Source: Nannocystis punicea (GTDB taxonomy: Bacteria > Myxococcota_A > Polyangia > Nannocystales > Nannocystaceae). Taken from it: a DNA stretch of 64,000 nt. Each line of letters begins with the position of its first letter. Position 1 is the stretch's first letter. The translations under genes were made by a program, and so were the position numbers. The stretch is from positions 11,114,001 through 11,178,000 of the forward strand of contig NZ_CP114040.1 of assembly GCF_026965555.1 (NCBI RefSeq). The letters are read 5' to 3'. Below the pieces are notes generated by a model. The model did no database searches. It had not been told where the DNA came from and saw only the letters and a program-made list of their open reading frames with translations. Of this stretch, positions 11,013 to 19,671 are shown piece by piece.

Positions 11013-12364
11013 CCCTCGCCCTCGGCCTCGTCCTCGGCGAGGAACGCCATCATGCTGCCGAGGCGGACCACCTCGGCGTCGTGCGGGCCGAAGTCGGCGA
11101 CCAGCTCGGCGAGGGCCGCCCGCGCCTCGGGCCAGCGCTCCTCGTCGATCAGGCGGGCGACCGCGCGGACCTTTGCGGCCGAGAACGGCGGGTACTGGTC
11201 GACGCCCATCACCTCGTACAGGATCGCGTTGCTGTCGCGCCCGAGCGTGTGCGGCGGCTCGTCGACCAGCCGGAAGTCGCGCAGCAGCTTGACCTGCTCG
11301 CGCGGCACCAGCGACAGCACCTGCGGCGAGTGGGTGGTGACGATGAACTGCAGGTTGGGGAAGGTGCGCTCGAGGTTGGGGATCAGGGTGCGCTGCCACT
11401 GCGGGTGGAGGTGCAGCTCGACCTCGTCGATGAGGACGATGCCGCGGCCCTGCAGCGGGTCGGCGAGGTTCGGGTGGGTGATCGCCAGGCGGCGGGCGAT
11501 GTCGCCGACCAGCACGAGCAGGCCCTGCTCGCCGCCGGACAGCTGCGAGAAGGCCAGCTGGGTGCCGCCCTTGCGCAGGATGAGCGCGGGGCGGCGGCCG
11601 ACCACGAAGTCGATGTGGGCCGCGCCGGGCTCGCGCGTGGGCCGGCGACGGAACCGCAGGTCGGTCCAGTCGGGCAAGAACGAGAGGATCGCCCGCCGCA
11701 CCGCGGCCAGCTGCGGATCGACGTGGTCGCGACGCTCGCGGATCAGCTCGTTCTCGAGGTCCTCGCGCAGCAGGAACCACCGCAGGAAGTCCTCGCGCCG
11801 GGCCCCGCGCGACCAGGCGTGGTCGGCGTAGAGGCTGGCCGGGCCCGACGGCAGCTCGCCGCGCGTCACGTCCTCCTCGGCCTCGACGTAGCGCTCGTGC
11901 GAGTAGGTCGCCAGCATCGGCGCGTCGAGCACGACCCCGCGGGCCAGCGCCTCGTGCCAACGCGCCGCCCAGCTCGCCGTCTGCGGGGTGTCGGGCTGCG
12001 CGTGGTGCCAGCGGTCCCAGCGGTGCGCGAGCTCGTGGCGCAGCGTGAACCCCTCCTCACCCGGCTCGAGGTCGGCGAACAGCTCGTCCTGCGCGCCCGT
12101 CGTCGGCGGCGTCCACACGAACTCGCCGTGGACCACGCAACGCTCGGCGCCGGCGCGCACGTCGGACAGAGTCAGGCGCGAGGCGTCCTCGCCGAGGCCG
12201 GTGCGGGCCACCGCCAGCGCAAGCAGGTAGGCCACCGCGTCGAGCACCGACGTCTTGCCGGACCCGTTGACTCCCACCAGCGCAGTCGTGCGGCCGCGCG
12301 AAAGGTCGAGCCCGAGCGACGCGAAGCCGCGGAAGTTCTCGAGCTGCAGCCGATGAATCCGCAT
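11009..12364 (-). CDS. ptuA: Septu-type AAA ATPase PtuA
   Basis: A 451-residue SMC/RecF-like ATPase. It starts MRIHRLQLENFRGF, typical for the class. Walker A GVNGSGKTSV is at 31-40, the ABC-type signature LSGGEQGLLVL near 285, Walker B GIVLIDEVELHLHPQW near 306, and the H-motif TTHSPQVLSL near 345. The C-terminal about 80 residues are helical. Followed directly by the HNH nuclease, it forms the PtuA-PtuB pair of Septu anti-phage defence. In the characterised systems the ATPase holds the nuclease until infection changes nucleotide state. No third gene or reverse transcriptase is adjacent, so this is not the retron-Ec78 arrangement. Confidence 0.88.
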   Translation of the reverse strand: MRIHRLQLENFRGFASLGLDLSRGRTTALVGVNGSGKTSVLDAVAYLLALAVARTGLGEDASRLTLSDVRAGAERCVVHGEFVWTPPTTGAQDELFADLEPGEEGFTLRHELAHRWDRWHHAQPDTPQTASWAARWHEALARGVVLDAPMLATYSHERYVEAEEDVTRGELPSGPASLYADHAWSRGARREDFLRWFLLREDLENELIRERRDHVDPQLAAVRRAILSFLPDWTDLRFRRRPTREPGAAHIDFVVGRRPALILRKGGTQLAFSQLSGGEQGLLVLVGDIARRLAITHPNLADPLQGRGIVLIDEVELHLHPQWQRTLIPNLERTFPNLQFIVTTHSPQVLSLVPREQVKLLRDFRLVDEPPHTLGRDSNAILYEVMGVDQYPPFSAAKVRAVARLIDEERWPEARAALAELVADFGPHDAEVVRLGSMMAFLAEDEAEGEG

Positions 12365-12420
12365 CGATCGACGACCCGGCCCGAAGTGTAGGCCCCGGCG
12401 CGCGGCGCTCGCAAGTGCGC

Positions 12421-12570
12421 GCGAATCAGTGCTGTCGGCTCGCGCCCGAGTCAGTGCTGCGCCTCGGCGGTCGACCTCGCCGCCCGTCCGAATCAATGCC
12501 GCGCGGCGGCGGAGCTCCCGATGACGCCGGCTCGGCCTCGCCGCCCGCGCCCGAGTCAGTGCTGCGCGCG
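12421..12570. repeat. Degenerate direct repeats copying the 3' end of the aldo/keto reductase gene
   Basis: The motif GARTCARTGCYG recurs four times, at about 12423-12434, 12448-12462, 12490-12504 and 12553-12569, each followed by a GCGC/GGCGGC stretch. The rightmost copy is the true 3' end of the reductase gene (its stop codon is in the TCA). The other three lie downstream of the stop, between it and ptuA. They look like tandem copies of the gene end that have since diverged. Confidence 0.6.
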
Positions 12571-14112
12571 GCGGCGGAACGCGGCCACCAGCGCGTCGGC
12601 GTCGACCTTGCCGGGGCCGACGCCCGGCTTCGGCCGGACCATCCCGAGCGACGCCATGTCGTGCACATAGGCCGGGCGGCGCATGCCGACCAGCACGCAT
12701 GTCACCGGCAGCGCCAGCAGCGTGAGCACTGCCCGGCGCGACAGCGGCAGCCCGCGCCACGCGGCCGGCGTGACGGCGGCGAGGCGGTCGCCGATCGCGT
12801 CGGTGAGGGCCTGGGCGCGGGCGCGGAAGTCGTCCTCGATGGCGTCGAGCGCGGCCAGCATCTGCTGCCCGTACTCGTCCCAGAACGCGCGGAACTCGGG
12901 CAGCAGCGCCGGGTCGAGGTCGCTCGTCAGGCTGGCCTCGATCTGCGCGCAGTGGGCCGAGATCACGTTGTTGCGCAGGTGCAGCCAGTGCCCGAGGTCG
13001 CGGATCTGGCCGAGCCCGGCCTGCAGCTCGCTGCCCCAGCGGAGCAGCTCGCGGATGCCGTCGCCGTACTCCGCGGCCAGCCGCGCGCCGAGCCCCGTCG
13101 ACCACTCGCCCTCGAGCCGCTGCAGCGCCCGCAGGATCGGCAGCGGATCTCTCGGCTGGTCTTTGGGACCTGGCGCATCGGCCAGGCGGACCATGTGCGG
13201 CCCCTCGCCCTCGTCGACGAACGCGTTGAGCGGGCGGTTGACGAGCAGCGCCAGGCCCTCGCGGCGGGCCAGCGCCAGCACCGACGGCGCCTCGTCGGGC
13301 TGCACCTCGGTCAGCGCGCCGAGCTCGTAGAGGTTGAGCGGCAGCTCGGCGACGGCGAAGTGGTGCAGCGGCCCGCCGACCTCGCGCGCGAGCGCCAGCG
13401 CGCGGCCGAGCGAGACGTACTGGCTGCTGTCCGGCGGGTCGACGAAGCTGTTGGCGGACACGCCATACCAGGCGATCTCGCCGCGCAGCACCGCCTGCTC
13501 GAGGAACGCGAACGCCTCGCGCAGGCGGCGGTCGAACTCCACGCGGTCCTCGGCGGTGACCTCGCCGGCGCGGTTCTCGCGGTCGATGAAGAAGTACTCG
13601 GGGTTGTGCAGCAGGAACACGTCGATCGTCTGCAGCCCGAGGCGCTGGCGGCTGAGCGCCAGCTGGTCGGCGAGGAACTCGGGGTGCAGGCAGTGCCAGC
13701 AGCTGTCCTGATAGCGGACGACGTCGAGGTACGCCGGGTTGCGCTCGTGGGCGAGCTCGAGCGCGGTGCCCTGGAGGTACCCGGCCTTGGTGACGACCAC
13801 CACGTCTTCGCGATTGGCGACGCGCCCTTCGAACAGGTCGCGGAGGACCTGGCCGATGAGGATCTCGCTGCCGCCGTCGCCGTAGTTCGCGCTGGTGTCG
13901 ACGAGGTTGACGCCGGCGCGGACGGCCTCCTCGAAGGCCTGGCGGTGCAGCCCCGACTCGACGTGCACGCGGTAGGCGCCGAAGCCGACCGGCGCGACGT
14001 GGAGGCCGGTGCGCCCGAGCGGGCGCGCGTCCATGCCGAAGCGACGCGCACGCTCGGCGCTCGCCGCCGGCGCCGCGCGTCCGGGCCACAGAGGTCGCTC
14101 TTGCTCGCTCAT
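12556..14112 (-). CDS. Aldo/keto reductase family protein
   Basis: A 518-residue protein from ATG 14112; earlier in-frame codons overlap Arg-rich non-coding sequence. The AKR barrel runs from about 30 to 340. RPLGRTGLHVAPVGFGAYRV is the first strand, and NLVDTSANYGDGGSEILIG carries the catalytic Asp-Tyr region. VTKAGY follows, and TIDVFLLHNPEYFF is the strand before the active-site His. The C-terminal 180 residues (helical, ending in a hydrophobic stretch LTLLALPVTCVLVG that resembles the C-terminal AKR/NADP region) are longer than usual. It is probably an NAD(P)H-dependent carbonyl reductase of unknown substrate. Its 3' end is repeated downstream. Confidence 0.85.
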   Translation of the reverse strand: MSEQERPLWPGRAAPAASAERARRFGMDARPLGRTGLHVAPVGFGAYRVHVESGLHRQAFEEAVRAGVNLVDTSANYGDGGSEILIGQVLRDLFEGRVANREDVVVVTKAGYLQGTALELAHERNPAYLDVVRYQDSCWHCLHPEFLADQLALSRQRLGLQTIDVFLLHNPEYFFIDRENRAGEVTAEDRVEFDRRLREAFAFLEQAVLRGEIAWYGVSANSFVDPPDSSQYVSLGRALALAREVGGPLHHFAVAELPLNLYELGALTEVQPDEAPSVLALARREGLALLVNRPLNAFVDEGEGPHMVRLADAPGPKDQPRDPLPILRALQRLEGEWSTGLGARLAAEYGDGIRELLRWGSELQAGLGQIRDLGHWLHLRNNVISAHCAQIEASLTSDLDPALLPEFRAFWDEYGQQMLAALDAIEDDFRARAQALTDAIGDRLAAVTPAAWRGLPLSRRAVLTLLALPVTCVLVGMRRPAYVHDMASLGMVRPKPGVGPGKVDADALVAAFRRRAQH

Positions 14113-14242
14113 GGGCCGCGAGCAGTACGACACGTCGCGGGGGCCGTCAACGTCGACCTCGGGCCGCGCCGCAGCTTGCACGTGCAAGCGCCGGTGGGCG
14201 ACCATGCGGAGCCGGCCCCGGCCGTCCGCCCGAAATCGCGCC

Positions 14243-16414
14243 ATGTTCAGCGCCCTGCGCCACCTGCTCGCATACCTCCGGCCCTACCGCCTCGAGGTGT
14301 CGCTGCTCCTGGTGGGTCTGCTGGTCGACCTCGCGTTCAACGTCCTGTTCAGCCTCAGCTTCCAGTACGTCATCGACGAGGCGATCGCCAAGCACGACGA
14401 GGCGCTGCTCTACACCATCCTCGTCGCCCTGCTGGTCGCGGTGGTCGTCGCCGCCGGCGTCGCCGTCATGCGCGACTACCTCTACGCCCGCCTCGGCACC
14501 GCGGTGATGAACGACCTGCGCCTGCGGATGTTCGAGCACCTGCAGCGGCTGTCGCACAACTTCTACACCCGCATGCAGGTCGGCGACATCCTCGCCCGCT
14601 TCTCGACCGACCTCGGCGCGGTGCAGAACGCGGTCATCCTCGCCATCCCCGAGACGATCCTCGGCATCCTCGGCGTCACCACGATCGCCACCCTGCTGTT
14701 CATCTTCTCGTGGCAGCTCGCCCTGCTCACGCTGATCGGCCTGCCGCTGGCGACCCTCGGCCCGCAGGTGCTGGGCCCGCGAGCCGAGCGCGACAGCTAC
14801 CTCGTGCGCCACGAGGAGGCCCAGATCGCCAGCACAGTGCAGGAGAACCTCGGCGCCCACGCGGTCGTGCGCGCCTTCCAGCTGGCGCCCGAGCAGACCA
14901 GCCGGTTCCGCTACAAGCTGCGCTCGCTCTACCGCATCGGCGTGCGCTTCAACCTCAGCACCTACCTGGTCGAGCGCACGCCCAACCTGACCTTCTTGCT
15001 GCTGCAGATCGCGGTGTTCGGGTTCGGCGCGGTCAAGACCTTCCACGGCGAGCTGTCGCTCGGCGAGCTGGTCGCCTTCAACATCCTGCTCGGCTACCTC
15101 AGCACCTACGTCACCGCGCTGACGCGGGTGATGCCGCCGCTGCTGATGGCCGCCGGCGGCATCAAGCGCATCCAGGAATTGCTCGGCGCGCGCCCGCAGG
15201 TGCAGGAGAAGCAAGGCGCGAACGCCCTGCCGCCGCTGCGCGAGGCGATCAGCTTCGAGGACGTGTCGTTCTCGTACACCGGCGAGCACAAGAACCTCGA
15301 CCGCGTGAACCTGCGGATCTCCCGCGGCACCACGGTGGCGATCGTCGGCGCCAGCGGCTCGGGCAAGAGCACCGTGCTCGGCCTGCTCGCCCGCTTCTAC
15401 GACCCCGACCGCGGCGTGGTCGCGTTCGACGGCGCCGACATCCGCGCCGCCTCGTTCGACTCGCTGCGCGGCCAGCTCGGGATCGTGTTCCAGGACAGCT
15501 TCCTGTTCAACACGACGGTCCGCGAGAACATCCGCATGGGCCGGCTGGCGGCCACCGACGAGGAGGTCGAGCAGGCCGCGCGCGCGGCCGAGATCCACGA
15601 CCTCATCGCCGGCCTGCCGGAAGGCTACAACACGGTGGTCGGCGAGCGCGGCAGCCGGCTGTCGGGCGGCCAGCGCCAGCGCGTGGCGATCGCCCGGGCG
15701 ATCCTCCGCAACCCGCAGATCTTGCTGCTCGACGAGGCGACGTCGGCGCTCGACCCGACCACCGAGGCGGCGATCAACGCCACGCTCGAGCGACTCGGCC
15801 GCGACCGCACCGTGATCGGCGTGACCCATCGCCTGGCCTCGACGCGCCTCGCCGACCTGATCCTCGTGTTCGACAAGGGCCGCCTGGTCGAGCAGGGCAA
15901 CCAGCGCGAGCTGCTGGCGGTCGACGGCCTGTACCGCCGGCTGTGGAACAAGCAGCAGGGCCTGGTGGTGTCCGAGGACGGCACGCGGGCCGAGGTCGAG
16001 CCCGAACGCCTGCGCGCGATCCCCATCCTCAGCACCCTTTCCGACACCATGCTCGCCGCGGTCGCGCGCACCTTCCTCAGCGAGCGCTTCAGCGAGGGCC
16101 GCCCCGTCATCCTCGAGGGCGACACCACCGTGGAGAAGTTCTACATCGTCGCCCGCGGCAAGGTCGCGGTGCTGAAGCGCCAGGAGGACGGCACCGACAA
16201 GCAGATCGCCACCCTGCAGGAGGGCGACTACTTCGGCGAGGTCGCGCTCCTGCGCGACGCCCCGCGCAACGCGACGATCCGCACGCTGACCCCGTGCATC
16301 CTCCTGACCCTGCAGCGCCGCCAGTTCCTCGAGCTGATCCAGAGCGACCCACGGCTCAGCCACGAGTTCGACTCGGTGGTCCGCAGCCGCGTGCACCCTG
16401 TGACCATGGCGTGA
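14243..16414 (+). CDS. ABC transporter (permease-ATPase fusion) with C-terminal cyclic-nucleotide-binding domain
   Basis: A 723-residue half-transporter. Six membrane spans lie in residues 1-310 (ABC_membrane). The nucleotide-binding domain follows, with Walker A GASGSGKST near 369, LSGGQRQRVAIARA near 472, Walker B ILLLDEATSALD near 492 and H-loop GVTHRL. After the ATPase, residues about 590-715 form a cNMP-binding domain: LSERFSEGRPVILEGDTTVEKFYIVARGKVAV contains the first strands and GDYFGEVALLRDAPRNATI is the phosphate-binding cassette with Glu and Arg. An exporter whose activity or assembly may respond to cAMP/cGMP is implied. The ATG at 14243 is chosen because the first span starts there. 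No partner subunit is adjacent; it should form a homodimer. Confidence 0.92.
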   Translation: MFSALRHLLAYLRPYRLEVSLLLVGLLVDLAFNVLFSLSFQYVIDEAIAKHDEALLYTILVALLVAVVVAAGVAVMRDYLYARLGTAVMNDLRLRMFEHLQRLSHNFYTRMQVGDILARFSTDLGAVQNAVILAIPETILGILGVTTIATLLFIFSWQLALLTLIGLPLATLGPQVLGPRAERDSYLVRHEEAQIASTVQENLGAHAVVRAFQLAPEQTSRFRYKLRSLYRIGVRFNLSTYLVERTPNLTFLLLQIAVFGFGAVKTFHGELSLGELVAFNILLGYLSTYVTALTRVMPPLLMAAGGIKRIQELLGARPQVQEKQGANALPPLREAISFEDVSFSYTGEHKNLDRVNLRISRGTTVAIVGASGSGKSTVLGLLARFYDPDRGVVAFDGADIRAASFDSLRGQLGIVFQDSFLFNTTVRENIRMGRLAATDEEVEQAARAAEIHDLIAGLPEGYNTVVGERGSRLSGGQRQRVAIARAILRNPQILLLDEATSALDPTTEAAINATLERLGRDRTVIGVTHRLASTRLADLILVFDKGRLVEQGNQRELLAVDGLYRRLWNKQQGLVVSEDGTRAEVEPERLRAIPILSTLSDTMLAAVARTFLSERFSEGRPVILEGDTTVEKFYIVARGKVAVLKRQEDGTDKQIATLQEGDYFGEVALLRDAPRNATIRTLTPCILLTLQRRQFLELIQSDPRLSHEFDSVVRSRVHPVTMA

Positions 16415-16430
16415 GCACGTCCTCGCGACC

Positions 16431-16447
16431 TGCGAGGTCGGTGGGAA
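16431..16447 (+). terminator. Possible terminator hairpin after the ABC transporter
   Basis: CCTCGC-GACCT-GCGAGG forms a 6-bp GC stem starting 17 nt after the stop codon. There is no T-tract, so factor-independent termination is not clear. Confidence 0.35.
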
Positions 16448-16753
16448 GCCCCGCGTCGCCGAAGCTCGAGCTGCGGGCGGCGAGTGTTCGCGCTCGAGGC
16501 GATCACGGCCCCGACGACTTCCTCAATCCTTGCTGCGAGCCGAACGTCCGCGGCTGTGCTTCAGGGCCGTGCGGCCGCTCGCATGGGTGACGGGGTCACC
16601 TCCAATGATCGGACCTCCGAACGGGACACGCCGGGCACCGCTGCGGCGTCGACGGTTGCTTCGCAACATCCGCAGCCGCTCGAGCCGCGAGCAGCAGACC
16701 TCGCAGGTCGCCTTCATCACGCCGTTTCTGCCGCGCCGGCGGGCGTCTGACTT

Positions 16754-16770
16754 GCCAAGCGCGGCTTGGC
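16754..16770 (+). promoter_or_regulatory. Inverted repeat upstream of the TPR gene
   Basis: GCCAAGC-GCG-GCTTGGC is a perfect 7-bp inverted repeat with a 3-nt spacer, ending 23 nt before the ATG at 16794. It could be an operator or a 5'-leader hairpin. No T-tract follows. Confidence 0.4.
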
Positions 16771-16793
16771 GCCTCTATCATCGGGGCCCCCAC

Positions 16794-17660
16794 ATGTCGA
16801 TGCAGCTCCTGGTGTCCGCCCTCGTCAGCGTCGCAATGGTCGCGCCCGCCTCGCCGGCGACGAAATCGGCCGCCGAGGGCAGCAGCAGCGCGACTGCGCC
16901 GGCCGCCGCCGACGACGCCAAGCTCAAGCGGGCCGAGGAGCTGTTCTTGAACGGCCGCCAGCTGTTCAAGGAGGGCTCGTACGAGGCCGCGATCCTCGCC
17001 TTCCAGGAGAGCTACGAGCTGTCGAGGCTGCCGGAGATTCTCTACAACATCGGCAACTCCTACGAAAAGCTCGGCGACTTCGCCAACGCCCGCAAGTACC
17101 TCGACCAGTACCGGGCCTTCGCGCCGGAGAAGGAGCGCGAGCTGCTGGGTCGGCGGATCCAGAACCTCGACCAGCGGCTGCGCGAGCAGGAGGACAAGGC
17201 CCGGGCCGAGCGCGAGAAGCAGGAGCAGGAGGCCAAGCAGCCCGAGCCCGGCCCCGTCGTCCCGCCGCCCGTCACCGAGCCCGAGCCCGCGCCCAAGCCC
17301 AAGAAGGACCGCGTGTTCGGCCCCGTCGCCGGCGCCCTCACCGGCGTCGCCGCGGTCGGCCTCGGCCTCGGCATCGGCTTCGGCGTCAGCGCCCAGGGCC
17401 AGCGCAACAAGGCCCTCGAGCACTGCAACGAGTCCGGCGGCCGGACCTTCTGCGACGTCGACGCCCAGCCCTTCCTCGACGCCCAGAAGTCGCGCGCGCT
17501 CGGGGCCGACATCAGCTTCGCCCTCGCCGGCGCCGCCGCGATCGCCGTGATCGCCATCGTCGCGGTCAAGGCGTCGCGCAAGAAGAAGGAGCAGACCGCC
17601 CGCCTCACCCCGTGGGGCGGCCCGCGCGGCGCAGGCCTGGCGCTCGGCTTCCGCTTCTAG
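16794..17660 (+). CDS. Exported TPR protein with a membrane-anchored tail
   Basis: A 288-residue protein. A signal peptide (residues 1-22, ending PASPA) precedes an Ala/Ser linker. Two TPR-like helical hairpins follow: AKLKRAEELFLNGRQLFKEGSYEAAILAFQESYEL and the next, with YNIGNSYEKLGDFANARKYL. A charged coiled coil (REQEDKARAEREKQEQEAK) and a Pro-rich linker lead to two hydrophobic segments (about 188-208 and 245-262). The C-terminus ends LALGFRF, an aromatic-terminated tail seen in outer-membrane-associated proteins. This TPR, Pro-linker and two-helix plan is common in myxobacterial periplasmic proteins of unknown role. A partner kinase or secretion system is not evident nearby. Confidence 0.85.
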   Translation: MSMQLLVSALVSVAMVAPASPATKSAAEGSSSATAPAAADDAKLKRAEELFLNGRQLFKEGSYEAAILAFQESYELSRLPEILYNIGNSYEKLGDFANARKYLDQYRAFAPEKERELLGRRIQNLDQRLREQEDKARAEREKQEQEAKQPEPGPVVPPPVTEPEPAPKPKKDRVFGPVAGALTGVAAVGLGLGIGFGVSAQGQRNKALEHCNESGGRTFCDVDAQPFLDAQKSRALGADISFALAGAAAIAVIAIVAVKASRKKKEQTARLTPWGGPRGAGLALGFRF

Positions 17661-17675
17661 CGTTGCGATGAAGCT

Positions 17676-18767
17676 TCACTGCCGCGTCGCGCGAAACGCC
17701 ACCGTCTCCGCCTCGACGAACCCGCGCAGGACGACGGCGTAGCGCCCCGGCTCGAGCCGGTGCGTCTCCGTCATCGACCCTTCGAGCACCGCCTCGTAGC
17801 CGCGCAGCCAGGCGCAGCCGTCGCACTCCGCGATGAGAACCTGTCCGCGCGTCCCCTCGCCTTCCGGCGTCACCACTGCGATCTCGTACTCACCGGCTTC
17901 GACGATCTCGATCGTCCGCCGCAGCTCCAGATGGGTCTCTCCGAAGACGATCGGCTCACCCGGCGGCTGCATCCCTCCCACGACCTCCGGGCCGTCGCAA
18001 TACAGCGAGCTCGTCCACGCGAAGCTTCCGGCGGGGTCGGCCATCAGCGCCGGCGCGTCGCACTCCAGCCGCGGCAACGACGGGAGGTCGGAGGGGCACT
18101 CCGTCGCCGCCAGGTACTCCTCGACCAGCGCATCGAGCGACACCCCGTAGCTCGCACGCACGGCCTCGTCCCAATCATCGAGTTCGGACACCTCCGGCAC
18201 GCTTCGGTACAGCGCCGCGAAGCGCTCCGCGCCGTGGACCTGCAGGAGGTACCGGATGAAGCGCGACGCCACCCAGTAGCCGACACCGTCCGTGATCCCG
18301 CCTTGATCGAGCGTCATGTACGGACGAGGGTCGCGTTCCTCCATGGGGGCGTCGATCACTGCGTCCGCGAAGCCTTCGGTGAGAAACGGCGCCGCCGATC
18401 CGTTCAGCTGGTTCGCAATGGTATGGACGATCTCGTGCGGCAACACCGGCGCATGGCCGGCCGAGCGCAGGCCGACCGCGCACCCGGACGCAGCGGCGCA
18501 GCGGGAACCCTCGACCCAGAGCGACGCATAGTCGGCCTCTGTCAGCCAGTAGTACGCGACCCGCTTGAGCCCCGTGGCCGGCAGATCGAGCAACTCGCCC
18601 GCGCGCCGCGCCGCGAGGTCGTACAACGCGACGGTCCCTCCGCAGAGCTCGAGCCCCAGGCTGTGGTGATAGTCGACGAGTTCGCCGCGGACGACCTCCG
18701 TCTCGGGCATCTGCGCACGGCAGGCCGCCACCAGCGCGACAGCGAGGAGACGTGTCGGGCTCCGCAT
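17676..18767 (-). CDS. Secreted metallopeptidase-like lipoprotein (HEIVH)
   Basis: A 363-residue protein from ATG 18767 (a GTG lies three codons upstream). A signal sequence ends VALVAACRAQ, a lipobox-like site. The central part has PHEIVHTIANQ, an HExxH zinc motif, followed about 20 residues later by FLTEGFADAVI, where the Glu fits the third ligand of gluzincins. This matches the layout of MA-clan peptidases (DUF1570-like). The C-terminal about 120 residues are beta-rich (EAGEYEIAVVTPEGEG, EPGRYAVVLRGF), like a carbohydrate- or substrate-binding sandwich. Several Cys pairs fit an extracytoplasmic protein. It is convergent with the TPR gene. Substrate unknown. Confidence 0.78.
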   Translation of the reverse strand: MRSPTRLLAVALVAACRAQMPETEVVRGELVDYHHSLGLELCGGTVALYDLAARRAGELLDLPATGLKRVAYYWLTEADYASLWVEGSRCAAASGCAVGLRSAGHAPVLPHEIVHTIANQLNGSAAPFLTEGFADAVIDAPMEERDPRPYMTLDQGGITDGVGYWVASRFIRYLLQVHGAERFAALYRSVPEVSELDDWDEAVRASYGVSLDALVEEYLAATECPSDLPSLPRLECDAPALMADPAGSFAWTSSLYCDGPEVVGGMQPPGEPIVFGETHLELRRTIEIVEAGEYEIAVVTPEGEGTRGQVLIAECDGCAWLRGYEAVLEGSMTETHRLEPGRYAVVLRGFVEAETVAFRATRQ

Positions 18768-19671
18768 CGCCGCCACGTTCTACCACGAGGCATCGCCTCG
18801 GCTTCGGCGTCAGCTTCGCCTCTTCCCTGTCCTCGCCGCTGCAACGGCGAGGGAGCGGAGACGGAATTCGGCTCACCAACCGCCATCGGCGGCCGACGTC
18901 AGGCGAAGCGAACAGGGGGAATGGTCATGAAAAGGTCGGGGTCCCATGTTGGTGGAAACCGACAGCGCACCGGGAATCCTGATTGGGAATTCCTCCGAGT
19001 CGCCGGAGGATTCGCTGTTGCACTGGCGCCGCCTCGTCACCGATGGCGCCTTCGAGGGGCGCCTGCCGTGTGCGCTTCCTGCCCGCGGCGACGGCGACGC
19101 CGGAGCGACTCGTGGTGGTGCTCGCGCCCGGCCCCAGCGATCCATTCGCGCCATCGCTCCAGCGCCTGCTCCCAGCTCTGCCCGACCGTGCTCGCCGCTC
19201 TTCCGCGGCGCGCCGAGACAATTCGAGTTGTGACCCGTCGACGCTCCGTGCAGCGCCCGCCTCGCTCGCTCCTCAGGATCTCGGATCGGCGCTGACCCCC
19301 GATCCCTGAGGAGAGGCGGTGGGGACCGACGCAGTCGAAGAGAGCATGCAGGCGGAGCATCGGAGGGACACGCGCCCCATGGCGCACGTCGCAGGTCGAA
19401 TCATCGCGCTCGCGCTGCTGGCGATCGCGTATTCGCTGCCGATCTCGCTGCAATGACGACGGGTCGATTGCGCCTCCATCGCATCGCCCCATTGACCGCC
19501 ATTACCGCTGCGGCCGCCGCGAACGTCGTTTGGGCAGGACCGAGCGGACGCGTGTGACCCGGGCAACCACGACTGCAGAGAGCGGTGGCCTTACATAGGG
19601 GGCGATGTATTGTGAAGCCGCACCTCAACCGCACGTCGCGGTTCATGTCGTGCCTTGAAAGGAAATGTGTC
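18768..19671. other. 900-bp gap with hairpins, no convincing gene
   Basis: The small open frames here lack typical codon bias. Visible structure includes CCTCGCCG-CTGCAA-CGGCGAGG (18831-18852), an 8-bp GC hairpin, and CCTCAGGATC ... GATCCCTGAGG (19271-19311), a stem with one bulge. The last 70 bp, less GC-rich, carry GAAAGGAA before the next start. It may hold the promoters of both flanking divergent genes. Confidence 0.4.

Larger units (their letters stand above)
16415..16793. other. Intergenic region with hairpins
   Basis: About 380 bp with no convincing gene. It holds the post-ABC hairpin at 16431-16447, a small GGTTGC-TTC-GCAAC hairpin near 16660, and the inverted repeat just before the next gene. 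Confidence 0.4.

Noticed and set aside
4734..11831. A 2365-codon plus-strand open frame
   Set aside because: It runs across at least seven real genes on either strand and shows only Arg/Ala/Pro/Gly-rich sequence; a composition artefact.
18925..19309. Several small overlapping frames in the 900-bp gap
   Set aside because: No start context, motif or codon bias; cannot be told from noise.
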